Assembly: GCA_918026815.1 (NCBI GenBank)
Contig: CAKJVC010000088.1
Span: 620,001 to 684,000, forward strand
DNA from: Chalara sp. BL73
Taxonomy: Eukaryota; Ascomycota; Leotiomycetes; Helotiales
DNA length: 64,000 bases
Direction: 5' to 3'
The position numbers and the translations under genes were made by a program. Shown here piece after piece: positions 45,364 through 57,406 of the stretch (positions are counted from its first letter, which is position 1; every line of letters starts with the position of its first letter). The notes under the pieces are model-generated. The model did no database searches, had not been told where the DNA came from, and was given only the letters and a program-made list of their open reading frames with translations.

Positions 45364-47940
45364 GCGTTGATGGCTCGAAGCAGAAAGAGGGGTGAGTTGA
45401 CTGGGAGGGAGTGGACGAGAATTACGCATATTAGGGTAGGGTAAAGGGAACAGATGGATTGTACATTAGAATTAGTAAACAGTCTGTAAGATTTGGAGGT
45501 TTATACTTACGACTCTCGTTCAACGCCTTTGCAGCCCTGTCGCAAAGAACATATGGCTTTATTACCTACGCAAAGCCTATGATCTGGCCGCCTTGCTTTA
45601 TCCGGTAGCGCATTGAGTTAGAGGACAGCCGCGAATGCTGTATTAACGCAACACTATAGGCCATTTTTTCGACTCGGCAGAAAAGAAAATTGTTACTCAG
45701 CTTGTCTTTAAGCGAGAGCAGTCGCTTTTTTAACCTATTAAAAATATTTAAATTATATAGCTTCTTAAAAGAAATAATGCTAAGAGATTTAAATATCCAA
45801 ACTTTAAAAAGTATGCCGAGAAGGTGTAACGACGCTAGGACACTACAGGCTGAGTAGAGGTATGTGGGAGTACGTATTTTAGGCTAATAGTAGTATTCTA
45901 AAAGGTCTACTACGAAAAATATATAAAAAACATAAAAAAAGAATATTTTTGTAAACAGAAGAAACACTTTTTATATTTTTCTCTATATTTTTCCGGAGTT
46001 CGTGTTGTATTTAAGTCCGTAAAGAATATAAGTGCTATGTCCGAAAAAAGTATGTATTGTTGAGAATTGGTGGTGTAGCCCACTCGTAAAGCATAGGCCA
46101 TACCTCATGTGATAGCTTAGTCATTAGTAAAAAAGTCGCACTCCTTTTACTGAGCACTTTGTTACGGTCCTATCAGTCTACAACTGATCTAGATGGAAGA
46201 TCTTGGTCCGCGGTTTGTTGGTCTGGAAAGAAGTAGATATATTACATATAAAGACTTTAATTCCGATAACAGTATAGTGTTAAAATACTATATTAAGTTG
46301 AGCACGAAGCTTTTATCAAAAAAAAACTATTTGCTTATATATAAGTTTTTCGCGGTTTAGATTATTACTTTTAACATGATTTATAAATCGTGAATTATAG
46401 CATAATCTATAATTTATTACGTGATTTTTATTTTAAAAGTTTTTTGTGTAAGCTAAGTTTACCGAGCTTTAAGCTTTTAAAGTATAAACTTGTTAGCGAT
46501 ACGCGTAACACTATTTTTTTTCTAAATTAGCGTGTTTACATGTTTAAGTATACTAAAAAAATATCGTAAAAAGCTGCATAGCCGTTTTTTTTTTTTATTA
46601 TAACAACTAAGCGTACAGCCGATTGTTTTAAGTTTAAAGTGTCGCAAAAAAACATCGAAATTTTTTTTTAAAAAAACGAATAATTCTGACTAGTAAAAAA
46701 ATAATTCTGTATACTGCTTGCGAAAAAAAACATACTCGAAATCAACATTTTATAAAATGTATAAAAGCAAAAAAGTCAACTCGTTGTGCTAAATATATAC
46801 GTCGTAGTTTTTTTGAGTGTAATACGAATAGTTCTGTTTTTAAAAACTAAGTGTTTTTGGACAAAACGAAAAAAAAGCTAAAAAACAACGAAGTTAAAAC
46901 TGAAAAAAAAGCAAATCGCTTAGCAGCGAAAGTTGTAAAAGTTTTTGCTTGTATTAAGCGAATACGAACCTAAAAGCGGTTTTTTCGTGTGCGCGAAAAA
47001 AAAATGTTGCGTCGAAATTTAGCATTTTTAAATAAACTCGATACTTTAAAAAAAGAAAAACGACTAGCGCAAAAAATCGATGTAAGTAGTTAGAAAAACA
47101 ATTTTATCGAGGTTTTTTTTTAAAACGTGCTGCTTTTAAAGTACGATTTTCTTTTTTTTAAAAATATTTTTTAAGTATTGCATTTCGAGTTTTTAAATAT
47201 TAATAGTAGAATTTTTTAAACATTTTAAAGCAGTTAAAGTTTTTTTTTAGTTTTTATGTGTTTTTCGAATTCGAGTAATTAATTTATTTAATTAAATACT
47301 TTAGCTTTTTTTTAACATACTTGTAATTTAAGATTTTTTCGATTTTGTATTTAGCTTTTAAGTTAATTAGCTCAATTTTCGTGTGTAAAACTAGCAGTGC
47401 TTTTTTTAGTGCTAGTTTAAAAAGTAAAGCAAAAAATACTAAATATATGTTTATTGTTTTAAAAAAGTAAAGTTTAAATACATTTAGTTTTACAACTCGT
47501 TTAATTTTAAACGATTTTAACTTTTTGTAATTTAGTTTGTTATTTAGTTTTTTGGTTTTAATGTTTTTTTTAATAAAATAAACTTTTTTTTTTTTTAAAG
47601 TGTAGTGTTTTACTATACTTACAGTTGTAGTATTTCGCAAATTTTTAGCTAAAAAACTTAATGTTTTCGGCTAACTGCAAATACAGTGTTTTTAACTGTT
47701 CGACTTTAACTGTTGCAAACTGTAAATGCGTTTTATTTTTGCTTAGTTTATAGTATGCTTTTAGCTTATAGCTATAGTTAGTATAAAATAGCGATATTTT
47801 TGTTGTTTTGTTAATTGTACTATTATATGCGAACTGTACAAGTAACAAAAGTTCGATTTAATTGTTTTGTTTATAGTTTACATAGCATTTTAAGTATACT
47901 TTTATTGTTTAGTTAAGTTTTTTCGTTTGTTTATGTAAGG

Positions 47941-48136
47941 TGCTGGAGTAGGGTGGCACAAGTCAACTGCAATTGATACCAAGACTAATCTCTACCTTCT
48001 CTACTACGTCCCGAGTCCCCTACTTATACCCTCCGAACCCCTGGCGACTCCCTACGTGCCCATACATGCCAAGCCTCAGTGCCTTTACCGAGCCCCTCTC
48101 AGTGCCCCTTAGCACGTGACATCCTGGCGCCTGACA
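47941..48136 (+). repeat. LTR-like island
   Basis: 196 bp of normal composition, TGCTGGAGTAGGG...GCGCCTGACA, in AT-rich flanks. TG...CA ends fit a solo LTR, but the flanks TAAGG/CTAAA do not match as a duplication. Confidence 0.45.
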
Positions 48137-48841
48137 CTAAAATATATAAAAAAAAACTAGTTCGAACTGTTAAAACTGTACTTTATAAAAAAAAATCGTT
48201 TTTGTAATAAAAAAAAACAATTAAAAAGCATGTTTAAACTGTTTCGATATTATAAAAAAATAATATACTTTTTAAAATATAAAACAACAAAAAAAAATTA
48301 TACAATAACGTTTGCTAAAACGCTATTTATACTACGAATTTGTATTAATTCTATAAACAAAAAACTTATAAAAAAGTTTACAACTGTAAAAAACAAATAA
48401 ACAAATTTACGGTTTAAATACTTTTAAACACGTTTATATATATATATACTGCTAAAACTTAAAAAATTTTATTATTTTCAAAATGCAAAAAAACATAAAA
48501 GTTAAAAATGCGTAAATTAAATTAAAAAAAATTTAACGCTAAATAGTAATAAACGATTTAGCTATAATTGTATTTTTTACAAAAAAACATTTGTTTAATT
48601 ATTTGTTCGGCGAACTTTTAAAAAACTATAAAACGATTTGTAATATTATTAATATTTAACCGAATTTTTTAACTTAAAAACAAATTATATATTTTTAACA
48701 AACGTTAAAACTAGTTAACTGCAAAAAAAGCAACAATTACAATATTCGCAGTTTAATATATTACAAACTGTAAAACAAAAGTTTTAAAACTGTAGTATTT
48801 TAAGTTTTATAGTAAAAATTTTAAATCGAAAAATTTAAAAT

Positions 48842-49221
48842 TGTTACGATTACGATCCTATAAGCCTGTTGGGGCGTATAATAGGTGCATCAATACGAGA
48901 ATACTAAACTAAGTGTCACGCTCCTCAATGATGCTCATTGGTTCGCTTACCAGTTCGCCAATATGGGTCACGTGATCATGGTTTTACTTATGAGGGATGC
49001 CACATCCACAGCTACACCTTTCCTCCTTAGTTTAGTATTCTCGTATTGAAGCACCTATCATACGCCCCAACAGGCTCATAGGATCGTGATCGTGACACTA
49101 AGGAGGAAAAGTGTAGCTGTCGCTGTGGCATTCCTGATATAAAGACCATGACCACGTGACCACATAGGCGAGCTGGTAAGCGAACCAATAGACGTCTGAT
49201 GCGATATTAAGGAGCGTGACA
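48842..49221 (-). repeat. solo LTR, family B-like, split by a nested LTR
   Basis: Reverse copy (outer ends TGTTACGATTACG...GAGCGTGACA) interrupted at 48914-49102 by a second copy in the opposite orientation. Possible flanks AAAAT/ATACT do not match. Confidence 0.75.
48914..49097 (+). repeat. solo LTR nested in its own family
   Basis: 184 bp, TGTCACGCTCC...GATCGTGACA, perfect 5-bp duplication CTAAG. The host and the insert are copies of one family, so together they form a partial inverted repeat. Confidence 0.9.
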
Positions 49222-49989
49222 ATACTCTTTTTTTTTTAAATAAGCTCGCTTTCGAGCTTAAAAACTATTTGTAATACTTAATATTTATTTTTTACGGCTA
49301 GTTACAGCTATACTTTTTTTAATTTTGCTTTTTTCTACCTGTAACTTATTTGCAAACTAGTTTAGCTTGTTGTTAATTTTTTTTTTTGGCTTTAAATATT
49401 TATTACGTTCAGCGCATTTAAACTAATACGCAAGATTTTTTAGTGAATTAAACTTGTTAGAATTGCTGTTATAAAAACTTTTAAAAGCTAACAGGCTATT
49501 TGTTAAAACAGCTGCAAAGTACTATTTAAAGTTGTTATTATTATTATTTTAATTCGGTATTTTAGCGTTTTATTAACACGTTAAACTGCTAATACTTTTT
49601 AAACTTTATACTTTTTAGCGTTATTTACTATAACAAGTAATAAATCAAAATTGTTTTAGCTAAATAGCGAATTGCTTGCGGCTTTTCGAAGTTTTTTAAT
49701 ATAAAATACAAAATGTACGCGCATAAAATCTAATAGTTTTAGCTTGTACGAATAGTTTATTTGCTTTATAATTTCGAACGGACTTTTTATTTGATTTGCT
49801 AGCTTGCGGCTTAGCTTATAATTTTTTTAGCTTTTTGTCGATATTTACACAAAAATTTTTATTTCGAAATTAAGCTTTTGTCGATGCTTGTTAGCTTGTT
49901 TAGCGTATCGTTTTTGCGAGCGAGCTATATTTGCACGAGCTGATTTCTAAAAATCGTAAATACGAATTACAAATGTTTTTGCTTTTTTT

Positions 49990-50075
49990 TTATTAAGCCT
50001 TTTTTTTAGTGTACGCTTTTTTTAGTGTAAGCTTTTTTTTTAGTGTAAGCTTTTTTTTTAGTGTAAGCTTTTTTT
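49990..50075. repeat. short tandem repeat
   Basis: About four units of TTTTTTTTAGTGTAAGC (17-19 bp), differing in T-run length. Confidence 0.8.
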
Positions 50076-50103
50076 TTTGGCTTTGCTTTTACAAATGTTT
50101 TTT

Positions 50104-50746
50104 TGTCACGAACCGAATCCTGGGACCTGCTGAGGCCCCAGGAGGGGTGTCATGAATGGTCACGTGATGCAAGTCACGAGGTTACGGGTCACGTGTTCGG
50201 TTCCCATAGGCGAGCGTCACGTGCTCCATTCTCTATTAGGTTGAGGGATCGTTCAACCACATACCTTTCCTCTCTAGTTTAGTATCGTCGAATAGAACCT
50301 TATGATAGCTACCTTTGCACCCATATTGGCTTCGTGACAAGGGGAGCCCCAGGATGCTTTGGCGTCCCAGGACCAATGGTGGTCCCAGGGGTGTGGGTCC
50401 CGGGATCAGCCAGTGTCCTAGGACTTTAAGTGGGTAAAAGAGCGGACGGCTCTTAGGCCCCTGGAAGCAGCGACCATGTCACGTGATGAAGTCCAGAGGA
50501 GTCCATATAGACTCCAAGGACTCCAGGAGACTCCAGTCCAGCCATGGTATATAAGTAGTCGTAGTTTTATAAGTTTAAGAGCTTCGTGCTCAACCTTTAT
50601 TATAGTTTAGCAATATAGTTTATTTGTTATACTTGTAACGTCTCACTTCTTAGTGAGGACCAGTGCCTAGCCTATTTCATACATACCATACCAACCGACG
50701 AGCCTCAAGCCCAGCTACCTAGGCCCAAGGCTACCCGTACGTTACA
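50104..50746 (+). repeat. LTR-like GC island with nested LTR
   Basis: TGTCACGAACCG...CCGTACGTTACA, about 450 bp without the insert. It has LTR-type signals: a TATATAAG box near 50.55 kb and a following leader. No perfect target duplication (TTTTT against AATGT), so the borders are approximate. Confidence 0.5.
50148..50339 (+). repeat. solo LTR, family B, nested
   Basis: 192 bp, TGTCATGAATGG...GGCTTCGTGACA, perfect 5-bp duplication AGGGG. Same LTR as at 35582 and 36024. Confidence 0.92.
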
Positions 50747-51964
50747 AATGTACGCGTTTCGCAGTTACGTTTCGTAAAAAAAAAAAAATTAACCGGTTGT
50801 TTTATGCTATAAAAAAGCTTACTAAAAGTCGATAATAGTTACTTACTGATTTCAATTATTTTAATAGTGATTAATATAAAGCCGTAAACGTTAATCGAAA
50901 TACTAATTTACGATTTTTGTTTAGTTATTTGTTTGCAAATAATTTGCGATTAAAGCTGTATTTTGATTTGTAGTTTAATACAAAACTTATTTTAAAAATC
51001 TAATATAAATTACGAATTTCGATTCGACGTAATCGAATTAAAAATACCGGTATAGCGTATAACATGTAATAAAAACAACGAAACTAGTTTTTTGGCTGTA
51101 ATTGTATTTCGAACAAAAATAGTAATCGGTTTTTTGTTTAAAGAATTTACAAATATAATTACTATATTAAATTCGGTTTTGTTTTTAAAGCACTTTTTGA
51201 AATTAACTGTAATATATTGCTATAGTTTATTAAGTACTAATAATTAGTGTAATAAACTAAGCTTTTTATTTCGAAAAACATGCAAACGTCGATAAATATA
51301 ACAATTATCGCGATAGCGAGCAATATCGCTTGTTTAATTTAGCTAGTAATACCGGCTGCGAATAAATTTGCTTAGTTTAGTTTTTTTTAAATACTTCGTT
51401 AAAAGTTAATTGTAAGTTTTTTAAATTACGACTGTTCGCAAAAACATATTTGCAGTTAATATTACGTTAATCACGTACAGCTTTTTATAGCGTAACAATA
51501 AGCTTTTTTAAAGCTTTTACGTATTTTTTGATTTTGTTTTAGTTTTAGTACGCAAATCTTTTAAGTTAGTAACAATTTTATTAACGAACAATAACTTGTT
51601 AGTAAACTGTAAACTATTGTACTTTTTTAAAAATACTTTATTACTTTCGATCGGCGCTAATTAAAAATCGTGCACTACTTTTAAGTTTAGTTTAGTTTTC
51701 GGTATTATAATTTACGTATAGTATTTAGCAATTGCTTATTTTTGAGTTTTTACATTTTTTAATCGACAGCTAAAAACGTTAGCTCGCTAATTTGCTTTTT
51801 TTTTGCGGTATATAAGTTTAAAATTATACCGTAATAATAGTTTTGCTTATTTAGCTTAGCGTACCGATAGCTTTTTTGTTGTTATAAAACATTTTAAAGC
51901 TCGATAATCCGAATAAATTGAAAAAGAATTTTTTGTTTGTATTTTTTGCAATTCAAGTCGTTAT

Positions 51965-52326
51965 TGTTAGAAAGGTAGGTACGTGATAATAGAAGCTAAT
52001 AGTAATAGCTATACGGAATCGCTCATAGAAAGCTGTATTGACTTTGACTTGATGAACTTTTTAACTTGAACTTGTTCTATTTACAAAAGAGCGGACAGGC
52101 TTATTTATACCTTATTATGCTCTACTAGCGTGAGTCATAGCTTACGCGTCTTTAGAATTGATTTCTAATAAAAAGAATCGAAAGGATTTAAATCGAATTC
52201 GATTTGTAATAGAGTGGCGAATATGACTCATGTGGCAAATATGACTCATAGCAAAATGACTCATGTGGCGAATAAAAGATACTATCACCTAATATTGCGT
52301 AATGTTGGATTACGTAATAATCAACA
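51965..52326 (+). repeat. solo LTR, family E, with TGACTCA cluster
   Basis: 362 bp, TGTTAGAAAGG...AATCAACA, perfect 5-bp duplication GTTAT. Near its 3' part it holds three ATGACTCAT sites and, further left, one GTGAGTCAT. Confidence 0.8.
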
Positions 52327-52518
52327 GTTATTAATTTAACGCTCGTATAATTGCTAATATTTTTTGGTTGTAAATGTCGTAATTCAGTTTAGCGGCTTGT
52401 ATTGTTTTCGTAAAAAACGCTACAAAGTGCTATATTTTTAACTTAAAGTTTTACTGTAAAAAAACGCTAGTTAATACTTTATTCGACGTATTAGCTTTTA
52501 GCATAGTTTGCAGTTTAA

Positions 52519-54387
52519 GTTTATTATTATTATTATTCCTTTTAACGTGCTGTATCAGTCGAGGACTATGTAGCACGGCTAGCGCCTAGGCGCTAGCGTT
52601 TCTGTCTAGTTTATTTACAAGTAATAGTGGTAGTCAATCTATTCCAGTGAGTGTTGAGGGTCTAGCCCTAGTTGTAGCAAAACAAATGAAAATCGCAAAA
52701 ATCATAACGAACGTTTAATTTTCTCTTTTTAGCTCCACTAGCTTTTCTAGCTCTCGCTCCCGCTTTAGCCTATTCAGGTGATTCCGTCTAGTACAGACGC
52801 TAGTCGCTTTAAGGAACGCTAGCGTTTTTTCAATGCCGATTGTTGTGTGCAATAGTAAGGCTATTGTAAGCTTGTTTTTTCCAAAGTCGTTTTTAAGCTT
52901 TGGTCTAGCTAAAACTAGCTTAGGATCATTACAGCTAAGTAGCAAATGCTAAGCTGTTTCCTTCATTCCGCACACGCACTTGTCAGACGTCACATGACTT
53001 AGCTTGTGCAAATATAATCGAATATAGCTATAGCCGAGCTTTAGTTGAAATAGCGAGCTAGCTAGCTCTCTAGTCGTTCCGCGCGGTAGTTGTATTTTTG
53101 ACTTGATTTTCCAAAGAAATAGCTTTTTGTACGTAAATGGATTTGTACTAAACTTGCTGTCGTACTTTGCTAGCACATTTTTCCATTCCGCAATACTAGC
53201 TTTTTTAGCTTCGCAGCCTAATACTGCAAAACTAGTCGTTGTAGTACTAGGTTCGATAGTTGTAACTAGTTTAGCTAGTTTGTCGGCTTGGTCGTTTCCG
53301 TAAATATCCGTATGCCTTGGAACTCATTTTAGTGCAATACTAGCTTCTTTTTCTATTGCATATAGCGTAGCTTCGCTAGTGCGTATTTGCTGTGATTGGC
53401 CGGGATTGTCGTTAGTTGATTTTAGCCTGTAAAGTGCGGCTTGATTGTCGGCATAGATATTGTAATTCTGGCTAGGCTGTGCTATTGTACTAGCGTATTC
53501 GATAGCTTGTGTGATTTTTTCTAGTTCTCTATTGTAAACTAGCTGTGATTGGCCAATATTGTCGATATTACGATGTATTGTACTAGGCTGTTTTTAATTG
53601 TCGTATTGTAGCGCAATAAAGCCGATACCTATCTTTGTCGATTCGGTGCTCGAGATTATCGACGCATCGGAATACATGTTAATTGTACTAAGGTAGCTTA
53701 AGTGATTCAAGCTAGTTTGGTGCATTATAGTAGCGTTTTCTTTTGACAACGAGCTGATTTCGACGTAAATAGATTTGTACTAAGCTTACTGTCGTACTTT
53801 GCTAGCACGTTTTTCTATTCCGCAATACTAGCTTTTTTAGCTTCGCAGCCTAGTACCGCAAAACTAGTCGTTGTAGTGCTAAGTTCGATAGTTGTAGCTA
53901 GTTTAGCTAGTTTGTCGGCTTGGTCGTTTCCGTAAATATCCGTGTGCCTTAAAACTCACTTTAGTGCAATACTAGCTCCTTTTTCTATTGCATGTAGCGT
54001 AGCTTCGCTAGCGCGTATTTGCTGTGATTGGCCGGGATTGTCGTTAGCTGATTTTAGCCTGTAAAGTGCGGCTTGATTGTCGGCATAAATATTGTAATTC
54101 TGGCCAGGCTGTGCTATTATACTAGCGTATTCGATAGCTTGTGTAATTCCTTCTAGCTCTCTATTGTAGACTAGCTGTAATTAGCCAATGTTGTCGATAT
54201 TACGATGTATTGTACTAGGCTGTCCTTGATTGTCGTATTGTAGCGCAATAAAGCCGATTCCTACACCTGTCGATTCGGTGCTCGGAATCATCGACGCATC
54301 GGAATACATATTAATTGTACTAAAATAGCTTAAGTGATTCAAGCTAGTTTGGTGCATTGTAGTAGCGTCCTCTTTTGACAGCGAGCT
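52519..54387 (-). mobile_element. Tad1-like LINE fragment with internal duplication
   Basis: Minus-strand LINE 3' part: RNase H text (NMYSDASMIPSTESTGVGIG), then the zinc-binding tail (DKCVCGMKETA, HLLLSCNDPK), 3' UTR and a (TTA)n tail at 52521-52537. The RNase H segment occurs twice in tandem: 53764-54387 ends at the TNLFT codons and is joined directly to a second copy starting at VEISSLSKE (about 53763). Many stops. About 85-95% similar by eye to the right-hand copy, in opposite orientation. Confidence 0.8.
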
Positions 54388-57300
54388 CACACAACAACGA
54401 AATTTTGACCCCCCTCTTTTGTTCAAACAACACTTGCAATACTTGAAGAACTAGCTCACTAGCCTATCCCTCCCAGCAATAGCCAGCTCGACGCGTGGTG
54501 CGCGTAGAAAACGCTTTGTTGTGGTCGATATGTCGAGCGCGTCTGACCCCTTTTTGGAGGCGCCCGCCTCTAGCCCACCCCCAAGTGATGCTGTCGACAT
54601 GATCGATGTGCCCATCGAAAGCTCTAGCTTAGAGCTACCAAATCAGCCTATTAGCAACAGTGCTATTAGGCCTATCGAGCTAGAACTTAGCTCCGACCCT
54701 ATTGCCAGCAATCCTTTCGCGACTGAAAATTTTTCTGCCGCATTTGCCTCAGGCATCAATTTTCACCGCCCGACTTACAACCAAAACGGCAAGCGTACGG
54801 CATTTAGTTTTTCCGCAACCGACAACAACAACAACGCGAAACAAGCACGTTTTGCAACAACAACAACAACAACTACACAATCGGCGCGCGAGCTAGTTTT
54901 GCAAGCTCGTGATTTATTGATCCAAGCTAGCTTAGCTACGCAATCACGCGACGAGCAATCGAAGCTACTAGATTTGCTAGAGATCTTTAGAGAGTACACG
55001 GAACAAGGCAGATTGCGTACGGCCTCTACAATTATCACGTCGCAAATCGCCAATCTAGAATCAGCTACGCGTCAAATTGAGACGAAAGCTAAAGCACTAG
55101 CTAAAGTGCCTATCGCTACAGCTATAGCTACAGCACCTACAGCTACAGCATCCAAATCAACACCGTCGTACGCGTCGATAGCTACGGCCAGCAATATGCC
55201 TTCAAACAAGCTTCAGGAATGGACCCTAGTTCAGCCTAGATCAAAAGCAAAAGTAGCTAATCTAGCTACTTCAAAAATTGAACTAAGCAAAACTAAGGTG
55301 CAAAGGCTAGTTTTGATCAGATCACCAGATGCAAACAACGCATTTTCGCCACTAGCATTACGGAATGCTTTCAACAACGCTTTTGCTCAAAAAGGCGTAA
55401 AAGAGCCGGTAGTCAATACTATTACAAAGTCACTAGGCCAAAATCTAGTAGTCACAACAACTAGTCAATTTTCGGCTCAATTTCTACTCGACAAACAATC
55501 TATTTAGCAACATTTAGTATCGTACAAAACAGCTCAAATCGACGAGCCTTGGCACAAAGTCGTACTACACAATATTCCTACAGCCGACTTCAATACGCCT
55601 AGCGGCATAGAGCTAGTAATCGACGAAATCAAGACTTTCAACAAAGGTCTACAACCTATCGGAAAGCCGTATTGGCTGTCGTCAGCTGACAAGCGGGCCA
55701 ATCAACGTGCGGGATCTATCGTTGTCGCATTGCAAGGTCTTAGTCCTTTTGCTATTCGACAATTGTACCTCGCTTGCGTGACTAGCGTGGCCGACTACGG
55801 AGCGGTAATATGGTGGAAAGGCCAAGCACAATTCAGCCGACAATTACAATCATTACAGAACCTGGCACTACGCAAAATACTAGGTGTTTTCCGAACTAGC
55901 CCTATTTGCCCTATGGAGGTCGAATCGGCATTGTATCCCGCTAGCGTACGACTAAATGCTAGCGTACGACAATATGCTATTCGAGCTTTGAAGCTACCTC
56001 AAAATCACCCAATCAGACAAGCTACACAAACAGCTACAGCCGGCACACAGCTAGAACGCATCGCTAGTTCAGCTAGTTCAGCTAGTTCAGCTAGATTAGA
56101 GCACATACAACACTACAAGTACGCTCCATGGAATCGCACTACGCCATACAAAGTCGAAATCAGCTCGCTGTCAAAAGAGGACGCCACTACAATGCACCAA
56201 ACTAGCTTGAATCACCTAAGCTACCTTAGTACAATTAACATGTATTCCGATGCGTCGATGATTCCCAGCACCGAATCGACAGGTGTAGGAATCGGCTTCA
56301 TTGCGCTACAATACGACAATCAAGGACGGCCTAGTACAATACATCGTAATATCGACAATATTGGCCAATCACAGCTAGTCTACAATGGAGAGCTAGAAGG
56401 AATCACACAAACTATCGAATATGCTAGTACAATAGCACAGCCCGGCCAAAACTACAATATTTATGCCGACAACCAAGCCGCACTTCACAGGCTAAAATCA
56501 GCTAACGACAATCCCGGCCAATCACAGCAAATACGCGCTAGCGAAGCTACGCTATACGCAATAGAAAAAGGAGCTAGTATTGCACTAAAGTGGGTTCCAG
56601 GGCATACGGATATCTACGGAAACGACCAAGCCGACAAACTAGCTAAACTAGCTACAACTATCGAACCTAGCACTACAACGACTAGTTTTGCAGTATTAGG
56701 CTGCGAAGCTAAAAAAGCTAGTATTGCGGAATAGAAAAACGTGCTAGCAAAGTACGACAGTAAGCTTAGTACAAATCTATTTACGTACAAAAAGCTATTT
56801 TCGTGGAAAATCAAGTCAAAAATACAATTACCGCGCGGAACGACTAGAGAGCTAGCTAGCTCGCTATTTCAACTAAAGCTCGGCCATGGCTATATTCGAT
56901 CATATTTGCACAAGCTAGGTCATGTGACGTCTGACAAGTGCGTGTGCGGAACGAAGGAAACAGCTCAGCATTTGCTACTTAGCTGTAATGATCCTAAGCT
57001 AGTTCTAGCTAGATCAAAGCTCAAAAACGACCTTGGAGGAAACAGGCTTACAATGGCCTTATTACTGCATACAACAATCGGCATTGAAAAGACGCTAGCG
57101 TTCCTCAAAGCGACTAGCGTCTGTACTAGACGGAACCACCTGAATAGGCTAGAGCGGGAACAGGAGCTAGAGGAGCTAGAGGCGCTAGGGGAGCTAGAGA
57201 GAGAGGAATAGACGTTCGCTACGATTTCATTTGTTTTGCTATTTGCTACAATTAGGGCTAGACCTTCAACATTCACTGGAATAGATTGACTACCACTATT

Positions 57301-57406
57301 GCTTGTACATAAACTAGATAGGAACGCTAGCGCCTAGGCGCTAGCCGTGCTACATAGTCCTCGACTGATACAGCACGTTAAAAGGAATAATAATAATAAT
57401 AATAAT
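54388..57406 (+). mobile_element. Tad1-like LINE, internally deleted
   Basis: 5' leader from about 54388, fused coding region 54530-57211, 3' UTR with the GCTAGCGCCTAGGCGCTAGC palindrome (near 57.33 kb), and an (AAT)n tail to 57406. Full Tad-like elements also encode endonuclease and reverse transcriptase between ORF1 and RNase H; these roughly 3 kb are missing. It abuts the left copy head to head. Confidence 0.85.
54530..57211 (+). pseudogene. LINE ORF1 fused in frame to the ORF2 RNase H and zinc tail
   Basis: One reading frame of about 894 codons with two TAG stops: 55505-55507 and 56732-56734 (SIAE-stop-KNVLAKY, where TGG is likely ancestral). Order: acidic ORF1 start MSSASDPFLEAPASSPPPSD, Thr/Asn-rich linker, gag-like region (QEWTLVQPRSKAKV, WHKVVLHNIPTADF, PYWLSSADKRANQRAGSIVV), then a sudden switch near 55730 to the post-RT part of ORF2 (GLSPFAIRQLYLACVTSVAD). 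RNase H follows with its four acidic positions in NMYSDAS, YNGELEGI, IYADNQAAL and WVPGHTDIYGNDQADKLAK. The end is zf-RVT-like, CVCGTKETAQHLLLSC. RNase H motifs look intact. Not expected to retrotranspose on its own. Confidence 0.82.

Noticed and set aside
47284..47848. Lys/Leu-rich ORFs in AT-rich DNA
   Set aside because: Composition-driven chance ORFs without codon structure or motifs.
52519..57406. Twin-priming 5' inversion of one LINE insertion
   Set aside because: The inverted part duplicates the RNase H region and has its own tail, so it is a separate copy rather than an inverted half.
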